Of a stretch of 41,053 nucleotides of DNA, positions 16,232 to 23,456 are shown in pieces. This DNA comes from Bacteroidales bacterium (GTDB lineage: Bacteria; Bacteroidota; Bacteroidia; Bacteroidales; FEN-979): NCBI GenBank assembly GCA_023229525.1, contig JALNZC010000034.1, positions 1 to 41,053 of the forward strand. The letters are read 5' to 3'. Under the pieces are notes generated by a model. It had not been told where the DNA came from. It saw nothing but the letters and a program-made list of their open reading frames with translations, and searched no databases. Position numbers and translations under genes: made by a program. Every line of letters starts with the position of its first letter. Position 1 is the stretch's first letter.

Positions 16232-16474
16232 CGAAGGACAATGGACGATGGACGAAGGATGAAGGACGAAGGACGAAGGACGAAGGATGAAGGACGAAGG
16301 ATGAAGGACGAAGGATGAAGGACGAAGGACGAAGGATGAAGGACGAAGGATGAAGGACGAAGGACGAAAGATGAAGGACGAAGGATGCAGGATGCAGGAT
16401 ACAGGATACAGGATACAGGATGCAGGATGCTGGATGCAGGATGCAGGATGCTGGATGCTGGATGCAGGATAACT
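16230..16474 (+). repeat. Heptamer array R4 (35 units), starts inside a stop codon
   Basis: Thirty-five consecutive 7-bp units fill exactly 245 bp with no indel. The first 22 are of the GACGAAG/GATGAAG type and the rest are GATGCAG, GATACAG or GATGCTG, ending with GATAACT. The first unit shares its GA with the TGA stop codon (16229-16231) of the neopullulanase gene. Confidence 0.95.
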
Positions 16475-16727
16475 CTATCAATAATATATTTTACGGAGGT
16501 GAGAATGTCGCAAAAGCGACCTTATGTAAGAGCTTTGGTTGTGTGCCGGCTATGTGTGGCTCGGCATTCAGTCGCGTTGCGATATTCTCACCGGAGTTAC
16601 ACCCGCAGTTGCGTTGAAATATCTCCACCGGAACGTCCGGTCATTCAGTCGTAGTAAGATTTTCTAATTTGATTCCAATATATACTTACAACCGCAATCA
16701 TAAAGCAAACTTGTAAAAAATTACTTC
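16475..16727 (+). other. Structured repeat flank downstream of R4, upstream of the second MFS gene
   Basis: No gene is seen here. CGGAGGTGAGAATGTCGCAA at 16494-16513 is near-identical to the R1 right flank, and GTCGC-AAAA-GCGAC (16507-16520) forms a perfect hairpin. An inverted, slightly diverged copy lies at 16577-16596, and a weaker inverted copy at 16609-16631. CATTCAGTCG occurs as a direct repeat at about 16565 and 16641. No convincing -7 box for the gene at 16728 was found. Confidence 0.65.
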
Positions 16728-18023
16728 ATGTTGTCAATTCAGAAAAAGCTTTCAAATCTCTTTTATGTGATCCTCGGTCTGCCATCAACAGCCATGGGAT
16801 TTGCATTATCCATCCAGATTGCAGTACTAAGCTGGATTCTCCGTACAAAATACAATCTTGAGATCGATCAGATCGGTATTGTATGGGCTGCCGGCCCCAT
16901 TGCCGGCATTCTTGGCCAACCTCTCATTGGATTGCTTAGTGATAAAGTTTGGTTTTGGGGTGGTCGTCGCAAACCTTTCATCATCATCGGAGGAATCCTG
17001 GCTGCCTTGATGATCTTTGCCTTGCCCAATATCGACAAGATCAGCAACTTCTTTGGTATCGCAAGCCTGATGGCTGTCGCCATTACCGTAGCGCTGACCC
17101 TTGATCTTTCGATCAACATCAGCTTTAACCCAACCCGGTCGATCATTGCCGATGTTACACCTGAAGGTCAACCGCGTACCAAGGGATATACATGGATGCA
17201 ATCGATTTCCAACCTTTTCGGAAGTGGCGCTTACCTGATGGGCGCCCTGATCGGCAATTATTTCCTGATCTATGCCGGTGTCCTTATCGTTCTTCTTTTT
17301 TCAATCGGTCCGCTATTGTTCATTGAAGAGCCCCGCCAGCTTGCCAAATCCGTTGATAAACCTGAAGCAGATTCACCTTCCGACAATACGACTTCAACCG
17401 ATACCGGTAAAACCGGCGCCACCCAATGGAAAGAACTTTTTAAACTTTATTTCGCTCATGGCTTTTCCTGGCTTGGCATCCAAACCATGTTCGTGTACAT
17501 ATTTGCTTTTCTTGAGCAAAAACTTCCGGGCATGCCCGATCTTTCGGTAGCCGACCGCAATCTCCGTCTGGGACAGATGATCGGTTGGTCGTTTTTTATA
17601 CTGAATGCCGTTGGGTCCATCTGGCCTGCCTTTTTACTGGAACCCATGAGCAAACGGCTCGGAAGGGTAAGGACCCATGCGCTGATGGTTGCCATCATGG
17701 CACTGGGTTACTTCGGCATTGTGCTCTTTGCAAAAAATGCCCTGCTTCTTTATTCGATGATGTGCGTTCTTACCCTTGGATGGGCTGCAGTGGTCAGTCT
17801 CCCCTTCGCGATCATGTCGGAAAAAGTGGATAAAAGCAGAATGGGGTTTTTTATGGGTATCTTTAACCTTTCGGTTGTCCTGCCCCAGTTGATCGCAAGT
17901 TCAGTAGTAGGCACCATCGTTAAAAACGCAGCCGATAAAGGGATTATCTTTATTATCAGCGGTGTCTCACTGGCAATCTCAGCCGCACTATGGCTGTTTG
18001 TAAGTGAACATCGGAAAAATTAA
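16728..18023 (+). CDS. Second MFS sugar transporter, SLC45/maltose-type
   Basis: This 431-residue inner-membrane protein has about 12 hydrophobic segments and is a distant paralogue of the carrier at 9459. The TM2-3 signature is GLLSDKVWFWGGRRKPFIIIGG (residues 68-89). LDLSINISFNPTRSIIADVTPEGQ parallels the first carrier's DASINISMEPFRAFVADLLP. A hydrophilic linker rich in Asp/Thr/Ser (about residues 213-235, DKPEADSPSDNTTSTDTGK) separates the two halves. Import of maltose or maltodextrin is inferred from the locus. The esterase gene begins 18 bp after the stop, suggesting one transcript. Two carriers in one locus may differ in chain-length preference. Confidence 0.85.
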   Translation: MLSIQKKLSNLFYVILGLPSTAMGFALSIQIAVLSWILRTKYNLEIDQIGIVWAAGPIAGILGQPLIGLLSDKVWFWGGRRKPFIIIGGILAALMIFALPNIDKISNFFGIASLMAVAITVALTLDLSINISFNPTRSIIADVTPEGQPRTKGYTWMQSISNLFGSGAYLMGALIGNYFLIYAGVLIVLLFSIGPLLFIEEPRQLAKSVDKPEADSPSDNTTSTDTGKTGATQWKELFKLYFAHGFSWLGIQTMFVYIFAFLEQKLPGMPDLSVADRNLRLGQMIGWSFFILNAVGSIWPAFLLEPMSKRLGRVRTHALMVAIMALGYFGIVLFAKNALLLYSMMCVLTLGWAAVVSLPFAIMSEKVDKSRMGFFMGIFNLSVVLPQLIASSVVGTIVKNAADKGIIFIISGVSLAISAALWLFVSEHRKN

Positions 18024-18041
18024 TCCATAATAAATGGTCGT

Positions 18042-19475
18042 ATGCGAAAATTTATTTTTTTGATTTTCGGATTGCTTTTTTTGGGGAATCTTACTGCCCA
18101 AACTTTTCAACGATTGCTTGATCGGTTGAATTTGATGCCGGAAATGCAGCGGCAGGCTGTGGTCGACAGTTTTATGAATGCGGTGAATGTCTTTCCGTTT
18201 ACCGAAAACGACACCTTAGTGGATTTTGTCTATTTCCAGGTTGCGCAATCCGTAGCAATGGCCGGTGACGCTACAGGTTGGAATCCCAATAAAAACCTGT
18301 CCCGGGTTAGCGGATGTAACTTCTGGTACTTCACTACAACCTACCCGGCACAAGCCCGCCTCGATTACAAATTTGTAGTAAACGGATCCAACTGGATCCT
18401 CGACCCTAAGAATCCTTATACCTGTATGGGTGGTTATGGCCCCAACTCGGAATTGAGGATGCCGGCATATATTGTTCCTCCCGAAATCGCCTATTACGCT
18501 GCAATTCCGCATGGTACATTAAAGGACACAGTTTTTTACAGTACCTTTCTCGGTAATACCCGGGCGGTAAACATTTATCTCCCCCCCGGTTATGAAACAG
18601 GAAATTCAACTTACCCTGTCATCCTTTTTCATGATGGTCTTGAATATATCACACTGTGTAAAACCAACAATATTCTTGACTACCTGATCTCCAGGCAACA
18701 GATTGTGCCTGTGATCGGTGTGTTTGTCCCACCGGTGGACCGGACGGCCGAATATTCAGGAGACAAGATTGATAATTTCACCCTTTTTATTATCCAGGAA
18801 CTGATGCCGGTAATCGACGCGAAATACAGAACCAGTAAAGACTCGTCAAAGCGTGCTATGATAGGAGCCTCCAATGGGGGAAACGTTTCCCTGTACATCG
18901 GCATGAAGCATCCGGAACAATTCGGTAAAATCGCGGCACAGTCAAGCAATGTCATCTCAGCCATCGGTAATACCTTTGCCAACGGGCCCAAACTGAATCT
19001 TGAATTGTATCTGGATATCGGCAACTACGACATTGCCGAACTGATTCCGCTGGTGCACAATCTCCGGGATATCCTGCATACAAAAAATTATCTTTATCAA
19101 TTTTTTGAATGGCCTGAAGGGCATAGCTGGGGAAACTGGAGCGGACACCTGAGATACCCTTTGATACAGTTTTTTTCTGCTCCGGGGGGCATTAATGAAC
19201 AACCGCCGATGCAGGACATCAGGTTGGAACCAAACCGGCCGAATCCGTTTTGGGGTCAAACCACAATCCCGTTTTTCGCACCACCAGGTTCCCATGCCGA
19301 ACTGACTCTGAATGATTCTTCTGGCCGTAAACTGCAAACACTTTTTTCGGCTACCATCTATGAATCCCACAATGAGATAATTTTTAACAATCAATCATAC
19401 AAACCCGGTAATTATATTTGCAGGTTATTGGTGAACAGATTCCAAGCCAGCAGGATAATAACGATTAGAAAATGA
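18042..19475 (+). CDS. CE1-type (enterochelin-esterase-like) esterase with CBM48-like module and T9SS signal
   Basis: This is a 477-residue secreted protein with signal peptide MRKFIFLIFGLLFLGNLTAQ. Residues about 50-140 form a CBM48-like E-set (DFVYFQVAQSVAMAGDATGWNPNKNLSRV, then LDYKFVVNGSNWILDPKNPY). Residues about 160-390 form an alpha/beta-hydrolase of the Fes/CE1 type: VNIYLPPGYETGNSTYPVILFHDG, IPVDRTAEY-like loop, and FIIQELMPVIDAKYRT. The triad is complete: S277 (GASNGG), D330 (GNYDIAEL) and H361 (EGHSWGNW). The C-terminal ~80 residues (PNRPNPFWGQTTIPFFAPPG, then SSGRKLQTL and YKPGNYICRL) resemble a T9SS sorting domain. The substrate is unknown; an acyl or feruloyl ester on a polysaccharide is possible. 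Array R5 begins inside its TGA stop codon. Confidence 0.8.
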   Translation: MRKFIFLIFGLLFLGNLTAQTFQRLLDRLNLMPEMQRQAVVDSFMNAVNVFPFTENDTLVDFVYFQVAQSVAMAGDATGWNPNKNLSRVSGCNFWYFTTTYPAQARLDYKFVVNGSNWILDPKNPYTCMGGYGPNSELRMPAYIVPPEIAYYAAIPHGTLKDTVFYSTFLGNTRAVNIYLPPGYETGNSTYPVILFHDGLEYITLCKTNNILDYLISRQQIVPVIGVFVPPVDRTAEYSGDKIDNFTLFIIQELMPVIDAKYRTSKDSSKRAMIGASNGGNVSLYIGMKHPEQFGKIAAQSSNVISAIGNTFANGPKLNLELYLDIGNYDIAELIPLVHNLRDILHTKNYLYQFFEWPEGHSWGNWSGHLRYPLIQFFSAPGGINEQPPMQDIRLEPNRPNPFWGQTTIPFFAPPGSHAELTLNDSSGRKLQTLFSATIYESHNEIIFNNQSYKPGNYICRLLVNRFQASRIITIRK

Positions 19476-19522
19476 TGCTGGATTTAGATCGCTGCGCTCA
19501 CGATGCTGGATGCTGGATGAAA
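19474..19522 (+). repeat. Short heptamer array R5 with conserved left flank
   Basis: GATGCTG GATTTAG at 19474-19487 overlap the TGA stop (19473-19475) of the esterase gene. The 18-mer CGCTCACGATGCTGGATG at 19495-19512 is identical to 2536-2553 and leads into GATGCTG GATGCTG GATGAAA (19502-19522). It is the shortest member of the family. Confidence 0.75.
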
Positions 19523-19524
19523 TT

Positions 19525-19559
19525 TTATGTTATAACATTTAATTATTTTATTAAATAAT
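19525..19559 (+). promoter_or_regulatory. Paired palindromes upstream of the GH13 lipoprotein gene
   Basis: ATGTTATAACAT (19527-19538) is a perfect 12-bp palindrome. ATTATTT-TATT-AAATAAT (19542-19559) is a perfect 7-bp inverted repeat. Both lie just upstream of the ATG at 19571. They could be operator sites or promoter structure. TTATGTTAT also begins a similar site upstream of the GH2 gene. Confidence 0.35.
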
Positions 19560-19570
19560 CCTTTAAAACC

Positions 19571-21955
19571 ATGAAAATCAGTTTTTACCCTTTGTTAGCC
19601 ATTTGCTTTGTGGCCCTGCTATGGAGTTGTGGCTCAAACAATGATGTGCCGGTGGCCAAAGAACCGCAAATGTTGAAATTGACTGCCCCCATTATCCTTA
19701 ACACCGATTCAACTGTAATTGAATTATCGGATTACCTAAGGTTTCCAAACCAAATTGATTCGTTGAACGTGGATCCTTCGCTTTCTGCAACCATTTCACC
19801 TGATTCGATACAAATGGTAATTCGTCCCATCGATCGTGATTTTCCGAAGATATCGGTTTTGAAACTCTGGTCAAAAGGCTTTTCATATTCCCTTGTTCTC
19901 GAGAAAACCACCAAACTTCATTTCCGTTTTACCTTTGATCCGAAAAACAAGAGATATAAACGGGTACAGATAAAAGGACAGATGAATGACTGGAACCCTT
20001 CGGAAGGATATATGTATGAGAAAGACGGGAAATGGCATATCGACTTTCATTTGTTTCCGGGAAGATATCAATATAAAATGATGACGGATGGAAAAGAGAT
20101 GTGCGATCATAATAATCCCGATTCCGTTTATAATAACGCCGGGGGATATAATTCCCTGCTTACAGTCGGGAACCTGAATTCCTCCGGTTTACCTAACCTT
20201 TATACCAAAGAAAACAATGGCCGGAAAGTACTCATTGGATTGAAAAACAAAGCCGATTCTGTTTTTGTATTGTGGCAGAATCATTTGCTCGACCATAAAT
20301 TCTGGAATAAAGACACTTCAGGGATTTCGATTGAAATTCCTAAAAAATCGAAGGATTTCGACCGGAGCTTTATTCGTGTTTGGGCATATAACAATGCCGG
20401 CATTTCGAATGAAATCCTGATTCCTGTTCGCGACGGTAAGGTTCTGACCGATGCCTCGAAACTTAACCGTTCCGATAAAGAAGCAATGGTTATGTATTTC
20501 CTGATGGTCGACCGGTTCAAAGATGGGAATCCCGAAAATGACCATCCGGTAAAAGATTCGGAAATTGACCCGAAAGTGAATTATATGGGTGGTGACATTG
20601 CCGGAATAACCAAAGAAATCGAAGAAGGTTATTTCACCAATCTTGGGATAAATACCCTTTGGATCTCACCCATTACACAAAATCCATTGGGTGGTTATGC
20701 GGAATTTCCCGCCCCACATCGTAAATTTTCGGGATACCACGGATATTGGCCCATCACCCTGACGACGGTGGATAACCGCTTTGGGACATCCGATGAGATG
20801 CATAAAATGGTTAGCGAAGCCCATGGAAAAGGGATCAATGTCATCCTCGACTTTGTTTCGCATCATGTACATCAGGAGTACCCTGTTCTGAAAGCACATC
20901 CCGACTGGATTACGGCAGTTGATCTGCCCGGGAAACGCAAGAACATAAGGTTATTTGATGAATACAGACTTACGACATGGTTTGATATCTTCCTTCCTAC
21001 ATTTGATCTCACTAAACCGGAGGTTGCTCAAATGGTATCCGATTCAGCCATTTTCTGGATCAAAGAATACAAACTCGACGGATTCCGCCATGATGCCGCA
21101 AAACATGTTCCGGAGAGTTTCTGGCGTATGCTGACCATGAAACTGAATCAACAGGTCGTGGTTCCCGATGGCAGAGAACTTTACCAGATTGGGGAAACCT
21201 TTGGCAGCCGCGAACTTACCGGAAGTTATATCAATCCCGGGATGCTCGATGCCCAGTTTGAATTCAACCTTTATTGGGATGCACGTGCTGCGTTTGCTAT
21301 GGATAACACGTCGTTCCGGGACCTGAACTATTCACTTCAACAATCGTTCAGCTATTTCGGTGAACATAACCTTATGGGGAACATAACAGGAAATCAGGAT
21401 ATGCCGCGGGTTATTTCCTATGCCAGCGGGGCCCTTAGTTTCACTGAAGATGCTTCGGATGCCGGCTGGAAAAGGGATATTGAAGTAAAAGATACCATCG
21501 GTTACCGGAAACTTGCCTCCCTTATGGCTTTCAACATGACCATCCCAGGAATACCAGTCATTTATTATGGTGATGAATTCGGTATGCCCGGGGCAGGAGA
21601 CCCCGATAACCGGAGGATGATGAAATTCGACAATCTGAACAGAAACCAACAATTCCTGAAATCCATCACCGCTAAACTTGCACGGTTGAGAAACCAAAAC
21701 CTTGCGTTGACTTATGGTGATTTTACGACGCTGAAAGTCACCGACAAAATTTATGTTTACCTGCGCTCGTATTTCGATAAAGCAGTCATTGTTGTTTTCA
21801 ATAAAGAGAAATCTGCCCGTAAATTCGAATTCAATATTCCCGATAGGTTCAGCAAAGACACTTTCACTGCTCAATTCGGGACAAAATTTAACCTGGAAAA
21901 TGGGAAGATCAGCCTGACTTTGGAAGCCAATTCCTTCGAAATTTTTACAAACTGA
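19571..21955 (+). CDS. GH13 alpha-amylase-family lipoprotein with N-terminal CBM48-like module
   Basis: This 794-residue lipoprotein (lipobox LWSC, C20) has an N-terminal beta region. A CBM48-like module follows at about residues 115-200 (KLHFRFTFDPKNKRYKRVQIKGQMNDWNPSEGYMYE, FPGRYQYKMMTDG). A second beta segment leads to the catalytic barrel from about residue 310 (VMYFLMVDRFKDGNPENDHP). The catalytic residues are D508 (DGFRHDAAKH), E542 (GETFGS) and D610. Region IV reads GNQDMPR, with Gln609 where most GH13 enzymes have His. The stretch GYHGYWPITLTTVDNRFGT is typical of amylases. The C-terminal beta domain ends EANSFEIFTN. It probably cleaves malto-oligosaccharides at the envelope; substrate specificity is not certain. 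The next GH13 lipoprotein gene follows after 80 bp. Confidence 0.88.
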   Translation: MKISFYPLLAICFVALLWSCGSNNDVPVAKEPQMLKLTAPIILNTDSTVIELSDYLRFPNQIDSLNVDPSLSATISPDSIQMVIRPIDRDFPKISVLKLWSKGFSYSLVLEKTTKLHFRFTFDPKNKRYKRVQIKGQMNDWNPSEGYMYEKDGKWHIDFHLFPGRYQYKMMTDGKEMCDHNNPDSVYNNAGGYNSLLTVGNLNSSGLPNLYTKENNGRKVLIGLKNKADSVFVLWQNHLLDHKFWNKDTSGISIEIPKKSKDFDRSFIRVWAYNNAGISNEILIPVRDGKVLTDASKLNRSDKEAMVMYFLMVDRFKDGNPENDHPVKDSEIDPKVNYMGGDIAGITKEIEEGYFTNLGINTLWISPITQNPLGGYAEFPAPHRKFSGYHGYWPITLTTVDNRFGTSDEMHKMVSEAHGKGINVILDFVSHHVHQEYPVLKAHPDWITAVDLPGKRKNIRLFDEYRLTTWFDIFLPTFDLTKPEVAQMVSDSAIFWIKEYKLDGFRHDAAKHVPESFWRMLTMKLNQQVVVPDGRELYQIGETFGSRELTGSYINPGMLDAQFEFNLYWDARAAFAMDNTSFRDLNYSLQQSFSYFGEHNLMGNITGNQDMPRVISYASGALSFTEDASDAGWKRDIEVKDTIGYRKLASLMAFNMTIPGIPVIYYGDEFGMPGAGDPDNRRMMKFDNLNRNQQFLKSITAKLARLRNQNLALTYGDFTTLKVTDKIYVYLRSYFDKAVIVVFNKEKSARKFEFNIPDRFSKDTFTAQFGTKFNLENGKISLTLEANSFEIFTN

Positions 21956-21962
21956 TCATAAA

Positions 21963-22035
21963 TCCCGAACCTCATCCCTTGGACTTTCTTGAATAAAAAA
22001 GGTTGAAGGGATGAGGATATTTTAATCCCGGAACC
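21963..22035 (+). repeat. Inverted-repeat element flanked by short direct repeats
   Basis: CCTCATCCCTT (21972-21982) and AAGGGATGAGG (22007-22017) are perfect 11-bp inverted repeats around a 24-nt loop. They are flanked by AATCCCGAACC (21962-21972) and AATCCCGGAACC (22024-22035). No T-tract follows, so terminator activity is unclear. It resembles a small palindromic repeat with possible target duplication, and related CCTCA-type elements occur at 4751 and 23403. Confidence 0.5.
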
Positions 22036-23394
22036 ATGAAAAAGATCGTATTATCCATATTTGCAATCGCAATAGGAATGGCCGGTTGCAATCCGAAAAT
22101 GAAAAATCCGAACACAGGTCGGGTAAGCCATACGGATTGGAGCCGTTGCGCAACGATTTATGAAGTTAATATCCGGCAATATACTCCAAAAGGCACATTC
22201 AGGGCCTTTGAACTGGAACTCCCGCGTCTTCAGAAGATGGGAGTAGGTATACTGTGGCTGATGCCCATCAATCCGCTGGGTGAAAAAAACCGCAAAGGCA
22301 AGTTGGGAAGCTATTACTCCGTACACGATTACCTCGCCGTTAATCCCGAATACGGTACAATGCTGGATTTCAGAAATCTGGTAAAAAAAGCACATGAACT
22401 TGGAATGAAGGTGATCATCGACTGGGTGGCTAATCACACTTCCTGGGACAATGCACTTATTACACAACACCCTGATTGGTATAAGAAAGACTCTATCGGA
22501 AATATCATTTCCCCGGTTGCGGATTGGACCGATGTGGCAGGATTAGACTATTCCAATCCAGGATTACGGAAATATATGACCGATGCCCTGGGTTACTGGA
22601 TCAAAGAAACCGATATTGATGGTTACCGTTGCGACGTCGCAGGAATGCTTCCTGTTGACTTCTGGCATCAGGCCATTTCTGAAATCCAGAAAATCAAACC
22701 CCTCTTTATGCTGGCCGAAGAGGAGACTCCGAAAATACACGATACCGGCTTCTTTGACGCAAGCTATTCCTGGCAACTTTATCGCTTAATGAACCAAATC
22801 GCCAAAGGCACGAAAACTGCCGATAAAATTGATTCACTGTATTCAACCGAGAAAAAACAATATTCCCCCGACGCTTACCGCATGCGCTTCACGTCAAATC
22901 ATGACGAAAATTCGTGGAATGGCACTGAATATGAACGCCTGGGCGACGGAACAAAAACTTTTGCCGTCCTGACCTTTACTTTTCCAGGTATTCCACTGAT
23001 ATACAGCGGACAGGAATCTGCGATGAACAAACGCTTGCGTTTCTTCGACAAAGACACCATACCTTGGGGCAATTATCTCCTGGAATCGTTTTATACCAAG
23101 CTTATCCAGCTCAAAAAGAATAATAAACTGCTCGCATCCGGAGTTGAAGGTGGGGAGTTTATTAAAGTGGCCAGTTCCAATGATAAGGAAGTCTATGCAT
23201 TCATCAGGAAAAATCCGCACGGTCAAATTTTTGTTCTCCTGAATTTATCACCGAAAGAACAAACGGTTCAGCTCAACGGAAATGAATTTCCCGGACAATA
23301 TACTGAGCTATTTACAGGAAAGTCCAAAGAATGGAAAAGCGGAGAAAAGGTAAAACTTAACCCCTGGCAATATTTTGTGTATGAAGCCGAGTAA
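22036..23394 (+). CDS. GH13 alpha-amylase-family lipoprotein, compact form
   Basis: This 452-residue lipoprotein (lipobox GMAGC, C18) consists of almost only the catalytic barrel and a short C-terminal beta domain. Motifs: ATIYEVNIRQYTPKGTFRAFELELPRLQKMGVGILWLMPINPLG at the start, VIIDWVANHTSWDN (region I), D200 (DGYRCDVAGM), acid/base Glu in LAEEETP (E228-E230) and D290 (SNHDENSW). LIYSGQESAMNKRLRFFDKDTIPW is also typical. It lacks a starch-binding module. Envelope-located hydrolysis of short maltodextrins is inferred. It ends the plus-strand run and converges on the minus-strand GH13 gene with a 62-bp gap. Confidence 0.9.
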   Translation: MKKIVLSIFAIAIGMAGCNPKMKNPNTGRVSHTDWSRCATIYEVNIRQYTPKGTFRAFELELPRLQKMGVGILWLMPINPLGEKNRKGKLGSYYSVHDYLAVNPEYGTMLDFRNLVKKAHELGMKVIIDWVANHTSWDNALITQHPDWYKKDSIGNIISPVADWTDVAGLDYSNPGLRKYMTDALGYWIKETDIDGYRCDVAGMLPVDFWHQAISEIQKIKPLFMLAEEETPKIHDTGFFDASYSWQLYRLMNQIAKGTKTADKIDSLYSTEKKQYSPDAYRMRFTSNHDENSWNGTEYERLGDGTKTFAVLTFTFPGIPLIYSGQESAMNKRLRFFDKDTIPWGNYLLESFYTKLIQLKKNNKLLASGVEGGEFIKVASSNDKEVYAFIRKNPHGQIFVLLNLSPKEQTVQLNGNEFPGQYTELFTGKSKEWKSGEKVKLNPWQYFVYEAE

Positions 23395-23402
23395 TCGAAG
23401 TG

Positions 23403-23446
23403 CCTCAACCCCTGCAGCCCTTCTCCTCAAGGAGAACGGGCCTAGA
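23403..23446 (+). repeat. CCTCA-type hairpin between convergent genes
   Basis: CCCTTCTCCT-CA-AGGAGAACGGG (about 23418-23440) forms a 10-bp stem with one bulge. It is preceded by CCTCAACCCCTGCA, similar to 4757-4770. Lying between two convergent stop codons, it may serve as a bidirectional terminator, although no strong T-tract follows on the plus strand outside the neighbouring gene. Confidence 0.5.
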
Positions 23447-23456
23447 GATGAGTTGT

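Noticed and set aside
2543..16474. Heptamer arrays as CRISPR
   Set aside because: Units are 7 bp and contiguous, with no spacers, and no cas genes are present.
16212..16654. Open frames over array R4 (minus 16212-16481; plus 16385-16654 and 16420-16617)
   Set aside because: Same artefact of the heptamer array; composition is purely repeat-derived and the frames extend into non-coding flank.
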